Shown here: positions 50,376 to 59,452 of the stretch, one piece after another
Position numbering within the stretch: the stretch's first letter is position 1
Layout of the letters: every line of letters starts with the position of its first letter
Source: Pseudomonadota bacterium
Lineage (GTDB): Bacteria; Pseudomonadota; Gammaproteobacteria; Burkholderiales; Rhodocyclaceae
NCBI GenBank assembly: GCA_021849505.1
Contig: JAJZSW010000001.1
Coordinates: forward strand, 1 to 64,000
Reading direction: 5' to 3'
DNA: 64,000 nucleotides
Notes under the pieces: model-generated
Seen by the model: the letters and a program-made list of their open reading frames with translations, nothing else
What the model was told of the DNA's origin: nothing
The model's database searches: none
Position numbers and translations under genes: made by a program

Positions 50376-50588
50376 TTAGCGAGCATTTTGAGCCGCTAGA
50401 GCCTTCTCAATCTTTTTGTCAGTCTTGTATTGGCCTAGTGCATACACTGACCAAATAGCCGCAGGCAACCAACCAATTATGGTTATTTGAAGCAGTAAGC
50501 AAACGATGCCTGCAATAGGACGGCCAATGGTAAAGAACTGAAGCCAGGGTAGAAAAATTGCCAACATCAAACGCATGGTTGTCTCCAA
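50376..50588 (-). CDS. YqaE/Pmp3-family small membrane protein
   Basis: MLAIFLPWLQFFTIGRPIAGIVCLLLQITIIGWLPAAIWSVYAL. Confidence 0.65.
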   Translation of the reverse strand: METTMRLMLAIFLPWLQFFTIGRPIAGIVCLLLQITIIGWLPAAIWSVYALGQYKTDKKIEKALAAQNAR

Positions 50589-50664
50589 AGGGTATCAATG
50601 GATTGGATAAAAGGACATGAAGCGGTGGGAAAGTGAAGTTCCTCTTTTTCGAGTGTTACAAGAG

Positions 50665-51984
50665 TTACTTCTGGTCGACTAGATTAAAGGCAAATGTGCC
50701 GGTTTCATGGGCGGACTCAAACACTCCGGCCAAAGAGTCGGGGGTTACTTTCCCGTTGAACTTGAGTGTCGTGCTGGTCGTGCCGTCGGGGTATTTGAAG
50801 ATCGGGATGCCCAAGAGTGTTGGCAACTGAGATACCCCGCTTCCTGTTATTCGATTACCACCGCCTTGCAGGAAACGTCCTTTGAGAGTAACCCCATTGT
50901 TTCCCTGATACTCGAAGTCTCCTTGTTCCTTCAGGTTCAAGGTGCCGTTGATCTTTTCTCCCTTGTTAAGGGTTGAGGTAATGAAGCCCGTGAAACTGCC
51001 ATTTGGCAACGAGGTGATCGGTGAGGCATCATCAGTGCTATGCCTCATTTTCTGGGGCGATTGAACCGATTCAGGGGTTGCCACAGAAGAGAAGCCTGAT
51101 AAAAGAGCCATTATCTCCTTGTCATTCCCCGCATAAAGATCCAGTGGCGTCTCGCCTTTCTTGTTGCGAATTCTGGGATCGGCATTCCTCTTTGTAATGA
51201 GATACCTGATTGCATAGCCAGCCGAAGAAGAACCTCCAGCAGCCAAGATGTGCAGAATTGTGTCTCCACCGCCCGTCCTATGCTCGGGATCCTTTGTATT
51301 GACATGTTTGACCTGATCGAGAACGACGGGAATGAATTTCTCAAGCGCTGCTTGCTTGATACCTTCGTCGAACTCCAGGCTGTCTTTTTTCCGCGCTTCG
51401 GAAATATAAAGTGAGCCGACGGCTGCATGCAGAACGCGTTTCCATACAGAGGCTGGATTATCTACCTTTCCAGTTGATATTGGTGGCGCCTCAAGCACTG
51501 CCCCATTGTCAATGAGGAGTTGCAGCAATTCTCGATCAAGACGTGATGCAGGAATGATTGCAAGCTGCGTTGCAATACTTCCCCTTGCATACCGCTTTAG
51601 AAGTGGCTCGCACTTCTCGAGATGAGCAATATTCTGTTGCTCGATTTCATTCAGCAATTGGATCTCTTGCTTGTGCTCAAACGTTCCAGCACGGAACTTA
51701 TGGCGCTCCTTGGCGACTTCTATTTTTCGGAGAGAGTAGCGATCGTCAACGGCTTCTTTCAGTGCCTGCTCCGCAACAAACTCAACTTCCTGTTTTCTCA
51801 GGGGGGCAAGAAATTCAATTGCTTGTTGATCGCAGGAAGGAAATGCCTTGAAGAGTGGAGTCCGAATATTTGAACTCCAAGCTGAAGCAGAAGAGGCAAT
51901 AATAATTGCCGCTATCAGACTCACTTTTTTCCCGCACATTGGCCTTGCCCCTTTGTCATGTAAATCGGCTGGGGGAGTATCCAA
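50665..51984 (-). CDS. Exported ankyrin-repeat protein (cargo)
   Basis: Signal-like KKVSLIAAIIIASSASAW; GGDTILHILAAGGSSSAGYAIRYLITKRNADPRIRNKKGETPLDLYAG ankyrin pattern. Confidence 0.6.
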   Translation of the reverse strand: MDTPPADLHDKGARPMCGKKVSLIAAIIIASSASAWSSNIRTPLFKAFPSCDQQAIEFLAPLRKQEVEFVAEQALKEAVDDRYSLRKIEVAKERHKFRAGTFEHKQEIQLLNEIEQQNIAHLEKCEPLLKRYARGSIATQLAIIPASRLDRELLQLLIDNGAVLEAPPISTGKVDNPASVWKRVLHAAVGSLYISEARKKDSLEFDEGIKQAALEKFIPVVLDQVKHVNTKDPEHRTGGGDTILHILAAGGSSSAGYAIRYLITKRNADPRIRNKKGETPLDLYAGNDKEIMALLSGFSSVATPESVQSPQKMRHSTDDASPITSLPNGSFTGFITSTLNKGEKINGTLNLKEQGDFEYQGNNGVTLKGRFLQGGGNRITGSGVSQLPTLLGIPIFKYPDGTTSTTLKFNGKVTPDSLAGVFESAHETGTFAFNLVDQK

Positions 51985-51988
51985 TAGC

Positions 51989-52068
51989 TATCAGGATTTA
52001 TCAATCTGTGGATAACTTGCCACAATCTTGCCACAATGAATTGTGGCGGCTCTTGATAAATCCTGATA
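51989..52068. repeat. Nested inverted repeats near attR enclosing arm-type sites
   Basis: TATCAGGATTTATCAA (51989-52004) / TTGATAAATCCTGATA (52053-52068) perfect 16-bp IR; inner CCACAAT-GA-ATTGTGG (52031-52046). Confidence 0.92.
52017..52035 (+). promoter_or_regulatory. Putative integrase arm-type site, right end
   Basis: TTGCCACAATCTTGCCACA identical to 31585-31603. Confidence 0.65.
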
Positions 52069-52116
52069 ATCTCTGGTTGCGTATGTATCGCAGCACATTG
52101 ATATTTATGTAATCTG

Positions 52117-52161
52117 TGGCGCCCAAGTCAGGAATCGAACCTGAGACCTACCGCTTAGGAG
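52117..52161 (-). repeat. attR within tRNA-Arg(CCU)
   Basis: TGGCGCCCAAGTCAGGAATCGAACCTGAGACCTACCGCTTAGGAG. Confidence 0.93.
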
Positions 52162-52192
52162 GCGGTCGCTCTATCCACTGAGCTACAAGGGC
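52117..52192 (-). tRNA. tRNA-Arg(CCU) with encoded CCA
   Basis: Reverse complement GCCCTTGTAGCTCAGTGGATAGAGCGACCGCCTCCTAAGCGGTAGGTCTCAGGTTCGATTCCTGACTTGGGCGCCA; anticodon loop CTCCTAA. Confidence 0.93.
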
Positions 52193-52205
52193 GAAGAGGG
52201 GAATT

Positions 52206-53066
52206 CTAGCGATTAGTTGCCGTGCTGTCCGTCGGTACGGCGGGCAGATCGAGCCCCAAGCGATGCATCAGGGTCTCATGGCTGATGTGCAGCAGTTCTT
52301 CGATGGCCCGGTAGTCGTCGGGCAGGGCGGCATCGTCCCAGCCGTTCGCGGAATGGCGGGCGAGATCGACGGCCAGTTTGACGTTCCGAACGCGCGGGTG
52401 TTCGGCGTTCTGCGGATCCATCAGTGTCATCAGTAGCTGCGGCAGATGCCAGGTCTGGGCGAGTGCCTGCTTGATCTGGAAGAGCGGGACGCCGAAGATT
52501 TCGCTCTGGATGGCGACCGAACGCAGGGTCCGATCTGCTTTTTGCCGGTCGGCAACCTGCAGGGCCAATCCCGGTGCGAAACACCACATGAGGATCTCGG
52601 TGAAGTCGTAGAGCAGGGTGGCGACGCTGATTTCATCCGCGTCGAGGTCGTGGCGATGGATGGCCCACTCGCGCGCCCAGTGAGCTGCCTTGCGGGCGCG
52701 GCCGATCACCTTGAGCAGGCCGAGCAGGGCGCGCGGATGGCCCTTGAGGTGATCTTCGACCATGGGCAGGTTCTCGAAATCGTTGAAGAACGGTTCCATG
52801 CCGATCATCATCAGAGAACGCTCGATCGTGGTGATGTCGGTCAGCCGCGTCTTGCTGCGCTTGGCTTCGATGTAGGCAAGCACGCGCAGGGTCATCAACG
52901 GATCCTGTAGGATGACCGACGAGATCGTGCGGGCATTGGCCTTGTGTGCCTTGTCGCGCAATTCAGCCAGTTGCTGTTCGGTATGTCGCAATACCGGGAT
53001 GTTTGCCGCGCCGAAATAGGCAACCCAGCCTGCGAGGTCGAGGACGGGACGGGATTGGTCACTCAT
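52206..53066 (-). CDS. HDOD-domain protein
   Basis: IPVLRHTEQQLAELRDKAHKANARTISSVILQDPLMTLRVLAYIEAKR...ISVATLLYDFTEILMWCFAP. Confidence 0.8.
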   Translation of the reverse strand: MSDQSRPVLDLAGWVAYFGAANIPVLRHTEQQLAELRDKAHKANARTISSVILQDPLMTLRVLAYIEAKRSKTRLTDITTIERSLMMIGMEPFFNDFENLPMVEDHLKGHPRALLGLLKVIGRARKAAHWAREWAIHRHDLDADEISVATLLYDFTEILMWCFAPGLALQVADRQKADRTLRSVAIQSEIFGVPLFQIKQALAQTWHLPQLLMTLMDPQNAEHPRVRNVKLAVDLARHSANGWDDAALPDDYRAIEELLHISHETLMHRLGLDLPAVPTDSTATNR

Positions 53067-53236
53067 GCGCGCATTATCGGCGACTCGTGGTGATGACTGT
53101 AGGGAATTAGACTGCTTTCAACGGGCGAATTTGTCTTGTATTTCAGTGCATCCCAAGATAGAATCATGCCCCTTTCCATCCTTGCTCCACCCGAACCGCA
53201 TGCGGGGGGGCTCAACCTGAACCAGAAGGAGAGTAC

Positions 53237-53626
53237 ATGCGACATTATGAAATCGTTTTTATCGTCCATCCGGACCAGTCCGACCAGGTGCCGGCCATGA
53301 TCGAGCGTTACAAGGCGCTCGTGGCCGGCAGCAATGGCGCCATCCATCGTCTCGAAGACTGGGGCCGCCGACAGCTGGCCTACCCGATCCAGAAGGTGCA
53401 CAAGGCGCACTACGTGCTCATGAACATCGAGTGCGACAGCCCGACGCTGGCCGAGATCGAGAATGCCTTCAAGTTCAATGATGCGGTGCTGCGACACCTG
53501 ACCGTCAAGATGGATCGTGCCGAAACCACGCCGTCGCCGATGATGAAGGAAGAGAAGTCGCGTTCGCTAGGTGCCCAGGGGCAAGCCGAAGGCAAGCCCG
53601 CCGAGGAGGCCGCGGCTGCCGCCTGA
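53237..53626 (+). CDS. rpsF: 30S ribosomal protein S6
   Basis: [50 protein letters not shown]. Confidence 0.97.
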   Translation: MRHYEIVFIVHPDQSDQVPAMIERYKALVAGSNGAIHRLEDWGRRQLAYPIQKVHKAHYVLMNIECDSPTLAEIENAFKFNDAVLRHLTVKMDRAETTPSPMMKEEKSRSLGAQGQAEGKPAEEAAAAA

Positions 53627-53660
53627 GGCTGAAAGTGTGGCTGCCGGCAGCGCTGCGGCA

Positions 53661-53978
53661 ATGGCTACAAATTGCACCGAGCTGACAGGGACGCTGCAGG
53701 AACGCGGCCATCTGCGCTACACGCCGGCGGGCATTCCGGTCATCGAATTCCGGATCGCCCATCGGTCGGAGCAGAACGAAGCCAGCATCTCCCGCCGTGT
53801 CGAGTGCGAAATCGCCTGCACCGCCCTCGGCCCGACCGCACTTTTGTTGCAGGAAGCGTCACCCGGCATCGGCGTTGCAGTGAGCGGCTTTCTCGCTGCG
53901 CGCAGCCTCAAGCAGAAAACGCCCGTGCTGCATGTGACCCAGATCGAATTTGCAGAGAATTTTAGGAAGGGATATTGA
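53661..53978 (+). CDS. priB: Primosomal replication protein N
   Basis: [38 protein letters not shown]; between rpsF and rpsR. Confidence 0.92.
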   Translation: MATNCTELTGTLQERGHLRYTPAGIPVIEFRIAHRSEQNEASISRRVECEIACTALGPTALLLQEASPGIGVAVSGFLAARSLKQKTPVLHVTQIEFAENFRKGY

Positions 53979-53980
53979 AT

Positions 53981-54253
53981 ATGGCTTTCAAGCCCAGCAA
54001 CAAAAAGAAGGACGACCGCAACAAGAACCGCAACCTGTTCAAGCGTCGCAAGTTCTGCCGCTTCTCCGCCGAGAAGATTCCTTACGTCGACTACAAGGAT
54101 GTCGAATTGCTCAAGGACTTCGTCACCGAGAACGGCAAGGTGATGCCCGCGCGCATTACCGGCACCAAGACCCGTTACCAGCGTCAGCTGTCGACCGCCA
54201 TCAAGCGGGCGCGTTTCCTGGCGCTGCTGCCCTACACCGACCTGCACCAGTAA
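53981..54253 (+). CDS. rpsR: 30S ribosomal protein S18
   Basis: [68 protein letters not shown]. Confidence 0.97.
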   Translation: MAFKPSNKKKDDRNKNRNLFKRRKFCRFSAEKIPYVDYKDVELLKDFVTENGKVMPARITGTKTRYQRQLSTAIKRARFLALLPYTDLHQ

Positions 54254-54267
54254 GCGAGGAGACAGCC

Positions 54268-54717
54268 ATGCAAGTGATTCTGATGGACAAGGTGGTGAAC
54301 CTCGGCAACCTCGGCGACGTCGTCAAGGTCAAGGAAGGCTACGCCCGCAATTACCTGATCCCCAAAGGCTTCGCCAAGCGCGCCACCGCCGAGAACATGA
54401 AGGTGTTCGAAGCCCGTCGAGCCGAGCTTGAGAAGCTGGCCGCCGAGAAGCTGGCCGCGGCCCAGGCCGTGGCCGCCAAGCTCGAAGGCTTGCGCGTCGA
54501 GATCGCCCGCAAGGCCGGTGTCGATGGCCGCCTGTTCGGCTCGGTGAGCCCGGCGGATGTGGCCGAAGCGCTGACCGCGCAAGGCATCGCGATCGAGAAG
54601 AGCGCAGTGCGCATGCCGGAAGGCCTGCTCAAGTCGATCGGCGAGGTCGTCCTTGAAGTCGCCCCGCACGCCGATGTCGTGGCGAACGTGACCATCGCGG
54701 TCGTCGGCGAACAATAA
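54268..54717 (+). CDS. rplI: 50S ribosomal protein L9
   Basis: [40 protein letters not shown]. Confidence 0.97.
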   Translation: MQVILMDKVVNLGNLGDVVKVKEGYARNYLIPKGFAKRATAENMKVFEARRAELEKLAAEKLAAAQAVAAKLEGLRVEIARKAGVDGRLFGSVSPADVAEALTAQGIAIEKSAVRMPEGLLKSIGEVVLEVAPHADVVANVTIAVVGEQ

Positions 54718-54730
54718 GCTGCGCTTCACC

Positions 54731-54763
54731 ATAAAAGGGCCGCCGCTTCGGCGGCCCTTTTAT
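54731..54763 (+). terminator. Rho-independent terminator after rplI
   Basis: ATAAAAGGGCCGCCG-CTT-CGGCGGCCCTTTTAT. Confidence 0.9.
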
Positions 54764-54886
54764 CGTTGACGGGCATCCACAGCATTTACACAGGCTGTCC
54801 ACAACTTTTGCACTGCATTTCCACAGCTTGTTCACTCCCAGCGGAAACGTGGCGCGAGTAGACTCGCGCCTGGAGGAAAACAAAAC

Positions 54887-56293
54887 ATGGCCCAAGTCCA
54901 AGCGGGGCAACCCTATTTGCAGGCGGTTGCCAACGACCCGCAAGTCGCGGCGCTCAAGCTGCCGCCCCATTCGATCGAAGCCGAGCAGTCGCTGATCGGC
55001 GGCCTGCTGCTCGACAACAGCGCCTGGGACCGCATTGCCGACATCGTCAGCGAGTCGGACTTCTATCGCGACGACCACCGGCGCATCTTCGCGCACATCC
55101 GCAAGCTCGTCGAAACCGGTCGTCCCGCCGATGTGGTGACGGTCTACGAGTCGATCGAGCATGCCAACCAGGCCGAGCAGACCGGGGGCTTGGCCTACCT
55201 TGGCGAAATCGCCAATGCAACACCCTCGGCGGCCAACATCCGCCGCTATGCCGAAATCGTGCGCGAGCGCGCGGTGCTGCGCAAACTGGTGACGGTCGGC
55301 GACGAGATCGCCGCGGCCGCCCTGAATCCGGCCGGACGCGATGTCAAGGTGCTGCTGGATCAGGCCGAACAGAAGGTCTTTGAAATCGCAGAGGCGGGCA
55401 ATCGCGTCGGCCAGGGTTTCCAGGCGATCACGCCGCTGCTGGGTGACGTGGTCGATCGCATCGAGAAGCTCTACAACCGCGAGAATCCTTCCGACATCAC
55501 CGGACTGGCGACCGGTTACAACGATCTTGACCGTATCACTTCAGGCCTGCAGCCGGGCGACATGATCGTCGTCGCCGGGCGGCCGTCGATGGGCAAGACG
55601 GCCTTCGCGCTCAATATCGCCGAGCATGTCGGCATGGAACTGCGCAAGCCGGTCGCGATCTTCAGCCTGGAAATGTCGGGGCCGCAGCTGGCGATGCGGT
55701 TCCTGTCGTCCGCCGGCCGGCTCGACCAGACGCGCATCCGCACCGGCAAGCTTTCCGACGAGGATTGGGAGAAGATGTCGGTCGCGCTCGGCAAATTGCA
55801 CGAGGCGCCGATCCACATCGACGAGACCGGCGCGATCAATGCGTCCGACCTGCGTGCCCGTGCGCGCCGGTTGCACCGCCAGTTCGGCCAACTCGGCCTG
55901 ATCGTGGTCGATTATCTGCAGTTAATGACCTCGATCAAGGATAACGAAAACCGCGCCACCGAGATTTCGGAGATTTCGCGATCGATCAAGGCGCTCGCCA
56001 AGGAGCTGCAGGTGCCGGTGATCGCGCTGTCGCAGCTGTCGCGTAAGGTTGAGGAACGCAACGACAAGCGTCCCTTGATGAGCGACCTGCGCGAATCGGG
56101 CGCCATCGAGCAGGATGCCGACATCATCCTGATGATGTACCGCGAGGAATACTACAAGCCGGACACGACCGAGAAGGGCGTCGCCGAGGTGATCATCGGC
56201 AAGCACCGCAACGGCCCGACCGGCGTGGTGAAACTTACCTTCCTCGGCGAGTACACGCGATTTGAAAACTTCGCACAGCCCGGCAGCTACTGA
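54887..56293 (+). CDS. dnaB: Replicative DNA helicase DnaB
   Basis: DnaB N domain plus GRPSMGKTAFALNIAEHV, LSQLSRKVEERNDKRPLMSDLRESGAIEQDADII. Confidence 0.97.
   Translation: MAQVQAGQPYLQAVANDPQVAALKLPPHSIEAEQSLIGGLLLDNSAWDRIADIVSESDFYRDDHRRIFAHIRKLVETGRPADVVTVYESIEHANQAEQTGGLAYLGEIANATPSAANIRRYAEIVRERAVLRKLVTVGDEIAAAALNPAGRDVKVLLDQAEQKVFEIAEAGNRVGQGFQAITPLLGDVVDRIEKLYNRENPSDITGLATGYNDLDRITSGLQPGDMIVVAGRPSMGKTAFALNIAEHVGMELRKPVAIFSLEMSGPQLAMRFLSSAGRLDQTRIRTGKLSDEDWEKMSVALGKLHEAPIHIDETGAINASDLRARARRLHRQFGQLGLIVVDYLQLMTSIKDNENRATEISEISRSIKALAKELQVPVIALSQLSRKVEERNDKRPLMSDLRESGAIEQDADIILMMYREEYYKPDTTEKGVAEVIIGKHRNGPTGVVKLTFLGEYTRFENFAQPGSY
54953..55219 (+). repeat. 267-bp direct repeat shared with the element helicase gene
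   Basis: Partner of 33894-34160. Confidence 0.95.
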
Positions 56294-56316
56294 AAAGTCG
56301 GCGCTGGCAGGACGGC
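56294..56316 (+). repeat. Dispersed repeat, intergenic copy between dnaB and phoH-like gene
   Basis: AAAGTCGGCGCTGGCAGGACGGC. Confidence 0.8.
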
Positions 56317-56317
56317 A

Positions 56318-57793
56318 TTAAAGTACCTCGGCGGCGTGGTCGGCCAGCCGCGAGCGTTCGCCGCGCTGCAGGGTGATATGGCCGGAATGTGCCCAGCCCT
56401 TGAAGCGGTCCACGACGTAGGTCAGGCCCGAGGAGCCTTCCGTCAGGTAGGGCGTGTCGATCTGCGCGATGTTGCCAAGGCAGACCACCTTGGTACCCGG
56501 CCCGGCGCGCGTGATCAGCGTCTTCATCTGCTTCGGCGTGAGGTTCTGCGCCTCGTCGATGATCAGGAACTTGTTGAGGAAGGTGCGGCCGCGCATGAAG
56601 TTGAGCGACTTGATCTTGATGCGGCTGCGGATCAGGTCCATCGTCGCGGCGCGTCCCCAGTCGCCGGTATAGCTGCCCTTGTCGCCTTCCTCGGCGGGTT
56701 TGTTGAGCACATCGAGGTTGTCCTCGAGGGCACCCATCCAGGGCGTCATTTTTTCTTCCTCGGTGCCCGGCAGGAAACCGATGTCCTCGCCGACCGGCAC
56801 GGTGACGCGCGTGATGATGATCTCCGCGAAGCGCTTCTGCTCGAGGGTCTGCGTGAGCGCCGCGGCGAGCGTCAGCAGCGTCTTGCCGGTACCGGCCTGG
56901 CCGAGCAGGGTGACGAAGTCGATCTCCGGATTCATCAGCAGGTTGAGTGCGAAGTTCTGCTCGCGGTTGCGGGCGGTGATGCCCCAGACGGCGTTCTTGG
57001 CATGGCTGTAATCGGTCAGCGTCTCGAGCTCTGCCGTCCTGCCGGCGCCGACTTTCACCCAGGCCTGCAGCGGCTGCGGTCCCTCCTGCCAGACGAATTC
57101 ATTGACCAGCAGGTCGGGGCAGAGCGGGCCGGTGACGCGATAGTAGGTGCGGCCGTCCTTCTTCCACGATTCCAGGCCCTTGGCGTGCGTGTCCCAGAAG
57201 TCGGCCGGCAGTTCGAGGCTGCCGCCGTAAAGGAGGTCGGTGTCCTCCAGTACCTTGTCGTTGAAGTAGTCCTGCGCCTCCAGGCCCAGCGCGCGGGCCT
57301 TGATGCGCATGTTGATGTCCTTGGTGACGAGGATCACCGGCCGCCTGGGATGCAGTTCGCGCAGATGCAGGGCTACCGCGATGATCTGGTTGTCGGCGCG
57401 CGAGGTCGGCAGCGACGCCGGCAGCACGCTGCTGATCGCCTCGGTCTGGAGGAACAGGCGGCCGCTCGCCAGTTCGCGCGAGGGTGCGGTCAGCGGGATG
57501 CCGTGCTGGATGTTTTCCTCGCTGCCGCTGACGATCTCGTCGAGCAGGCGGCTGGCTTGGCGGGCGTTGCGGGCCACCTCCGACATGCCCTTCTTGTTGC
57601 CGTCGAGTTCCTCGAGCGTCATCATCGGCACGAAGAGATCGTGCTCCTCGAAACGGAACAGGCTGAGCGGATCGTGCATCAGCACATTGGTGTCGAGCAC
57701 GAAGATCTTGACGGGTTTTTTCGTCTTGGTCGGTTTGCCTGGTTTTGCGGCTGGTTTGGCGTTCATGGCTCTTGGTCGGGTGGGAGTGATCAC
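56318..57793 (-). CDS. PhoH-like protein with N-terminal PIN domain (YlaK-type)
   Basis: KIFVLDTNVLMHDPLSLFRFEEHD (PIN) and LLGQAGTGKTLLTLAAALTQ, FLIIDEAQNLTPKQMKTLITRAGPGTK. Confidence 0.9.
   Translation of the reverse strand: MITPTRPRAMNAKPAAKPGKPTKTKKPVKIFVLDTNVLMHDPLSLFRFEEHDLFVPMMTLEELDGNKKGMSEVARNARQASRLLDEIVSGSEENIQHGIPLTAPSRELASGRLFLQTEAISSVLPASLPTSRADNQIIAVALHLRELHPRRPVILVTKDINMRIKARALGLEAQDYFNDKVLEDTDLLYGGSLELPADFWDTHAKGLESWKKDGRTYYRVTGPLCPDLLVNEFVWQEGPQPLQAWVKVGAGRTAELETLTDYSHAKNAVWGITARNREQNFALNLLMNPEIDFVTLLGQAGTGKTLLTLAAALTQTLEQKRFAEIIITRVTVPVGEDIGFLPGTEEEKMTPWMGALEDNLDVLNKPAEEGDKGSYTGDWGRAATMDLIRSRIKIKSLNFMRGRTFLNKFLIIDEAQNLTPKQMKTLITRAGPGTKVVCLGNIAQIDTPYLTEGSSGLTYVVDRFKGWAHSGHITLQRGERSRLADHAAEVL
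57033..57056 (-). repeat. Dispersed repeat, copy in phoH-like gene
   Basis: GCCGTCCTGCCGGCGCCGACTTTC. Confidence 0.75.
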
Positions 57794-58278
57794 AGGGCCT
57801 GCAGGGCGGCGAGCACCTCGGCCGCGTGGCCATCGACCTTCACGCCGCGCCAGGCGCGCGCAACGCGGCCCTGGCGGTCGATCAGGAAGGTGCTGCGCTC
57901 GATGCCCCGCACCTGCTTGCCGTACAGGGTCTTCATCCTGATCACGTCGAACAGCGCGCAGGCCTGTTCATCGGCATCGCAGATCAGCTCGAAGGGCAGA
58001 TCCAGCTTGGCCTTGAAGCTTTCGTGCGACTTCAGGCTGTCGCGCGAGATGCCCCAGACGCTGCCGCCTGCGTTGACGAAGGCGGCGTGCAGATCGCGGA
58101 ACTGGCCGGCCTCGGTGGTGCAGCCTGGTGTGCTGTCCTTCGGATAAAAATAGATCACTACAGGCTGGCCGCGCAGTGCGGTCAGCCGGAAGGTCTGGCC
58201 GCTCGTGGCGGGCAGGCTGAAATCGGGGACAGCGAGGCCGAGGATGGAGGGTGAAGAAGCATCGTTCATGCGGGACAT
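57790..58278 (-). CDS. bcp: Thioredoxin-dependent peroxiredoxin Bcp
   Basis: VIYFYPKDSTPGCTTEAGQFRDL. Confidence 0.93.
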   Translation of the reverse strand: MSRMNDASSPSILGLAVPDFSLPATSGQTFRLTALRGQPVVIYFYPKDSTPGCTTEAGQFRDLHAAFVNAGGSVWGISRDSLKSHESFKAKLDLPFELICDADEQACALFDVIRMKTLYGKQVRGIERSTFLIDRQGRVARAWRGVKVDGHAAEVLAALQAL

Positions 58279-59084
58279 CTCCAGGCTGATAAGAATTCAT
58301 CCCCCTGCAACAGCACGGTGTCCTTGCAGCCGGGCACCTGGCCGCTGATCACTTCATGCCGGGGCAGTTTATCCATGTCGAGAGGGTTTGCCAGCGCGTG
58401 AACAGAGATGACTTCATAGCCCTGTTCACGCCAGCCCGCGAGCAATTGCCTGATGGGTGCGGGGTCTTTGCCGAGCGCTGCGCTGGCCTGCAGGCTGAAC
58501 ACATGCCCGTGGAGAGGCGGGTTGGCGGTCAGTGCCAGCAGCGCGGCAACGGTCTCCGCCGGATCCTGGCGTGGCGAGGTGCTCAGTTCGTCGAGCGTCG
58601 GCAAGGTGGTCGGGATTTGCGGACAACGGACGATTTCGCCGTTCCAGACGGGAACGAAGGGGTGACGGCCGCGCGTGTCGCTGGCGCAGGCGTAGGCAAA
58701 GCGCTGCGTCAGGCGCAGCGCATGGGGGTTGGAGCGCCAACCGGGAGCGGCATGCAGTGTCGGCGCGGTCTCGAAAATCCCTGCGAAGTGCTCGGCCATC
58801 AGCCGGAACTGGGCCTCGGTCCAGTCGGCATCGGCACGTCCGACCTGTTTTGCCCAGCGGCCCGGCTGCCAGCCGAAGGTGCCCAGGTCGAAACCGGCGT
58901 CGCGCACCTGCTTGAGCGTGCCGGCGCAATGGCGGGCGAGCGAACGGCCGAGCCAGTCCGGGCCGAGCGCGAAGATGAAGCTGGCGCCGGCACCGTGCGC
59001 CTGCAACAGTTCGGTAAGTACCGGCAGGGCGGTGCGTGCCCGGTAGCCGGGCACCTCGATTCTCAAGGCCAGTCGGGATTTCAT
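58266..59084 (-). CDS. Polysaccharide deacetylase-like protein (ArnD-like)
   Basis: LALRIEVPGYRARTALPVLTELLQAHGAGASFIFALGPD, FETAPTLHAAPGWRSNPHALRL. Confidence 0.65.
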   Translation of the reverse strand: MKSRLALRIEVPGYRARTALPVLTELLQAHGAGASFIFALGPDWLGRSLARHCAGTLKQVRDAGFDLGTFGWQPGRWAKQVGRADADWTEAQFRLMAEHFAGIFETAPTLHAAPGWRSNPHALRLTQRFAYACASDTRGRHPFVPVWNGEIVRCPQIPTTLPTLDELSTSPRQDPAETVAALLALTANPPLHGHVFSLQASAALGKDPAPIRQLLAGWREQGYEVISVHALANPLDMDKLPRHEVISGQVPGCKDTVLLQGDEFLSAWRCPA

Positions 59085-59452
59085 GAGCGCGTGATGAGCC
59101 AGACGCCGAGAATGATGAAGCCGATGCCCAGCAGCTTCTGCGCCCCCAGCGTTTCGCCGAACCAGGCCCAGGCGGCCAGAGCATTGAGCAGGTAGCCGAT
59201 CGACAGCATCGGGTAGGCGACGCTGACCGGCACGCGCGACAAGGCCATGATCCAGACCACGAGGCTGATGACGTAGCAGGTCATGCCGCCGAGGATCGCC
59301 GGGTTGGCGGCGAGCTTCATGCCGACGGGCAGGGCGTTGTCCCAGTGGAATTCGAAGTGGCCGACGGCATTCGTGCCGGCCTTCAGCAGCAACTGGGCGA
59401 CGGCGTTGAGGAACACGCCGGTCAGCACGAGGGCGAGGCTGACCGCGCTCAT
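59081..59452 (-). CDS. EamA/SMR-type small membrane transporter
   Basis: 4 TM, MSAVSLALVLTGVFLNAVAQLLLKAG...VPVSVAYPMLSIGYLLNALAAWAWFGE. Confidence 0.75.
   Translation of the reverse strand: MSAVSLALVLTGVFLNAVAQLLLKAGTNAVGHFEFHWDNALPVGMKLAANPAILGGMTCYVISLVVWIMALSRVPVSVAYPMLSIGYLLNALAAWAWFGETLGAQKLLGIGFIILGVWLITRS

Larger units (their letters stand above)
31489..52161. mobile_element. Integrative mobilizable element in tRNA-Arg(CCU) (MOBF relaxase, IncQ-like replication genes, partial T4SS)
   Basis: 45-bp direct repeats at both ends, integrase adjacent to attL, TrwB/TrwC homologues, gene content foreign to the flanking core backbone. Confidence 0.92.

Noticed and set aside
56336-58147. 603-aa plus-strand ORF
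   Set aside because: Antisense to the phoH-like and bcp genes, composition typical of a reverse-strand artefact
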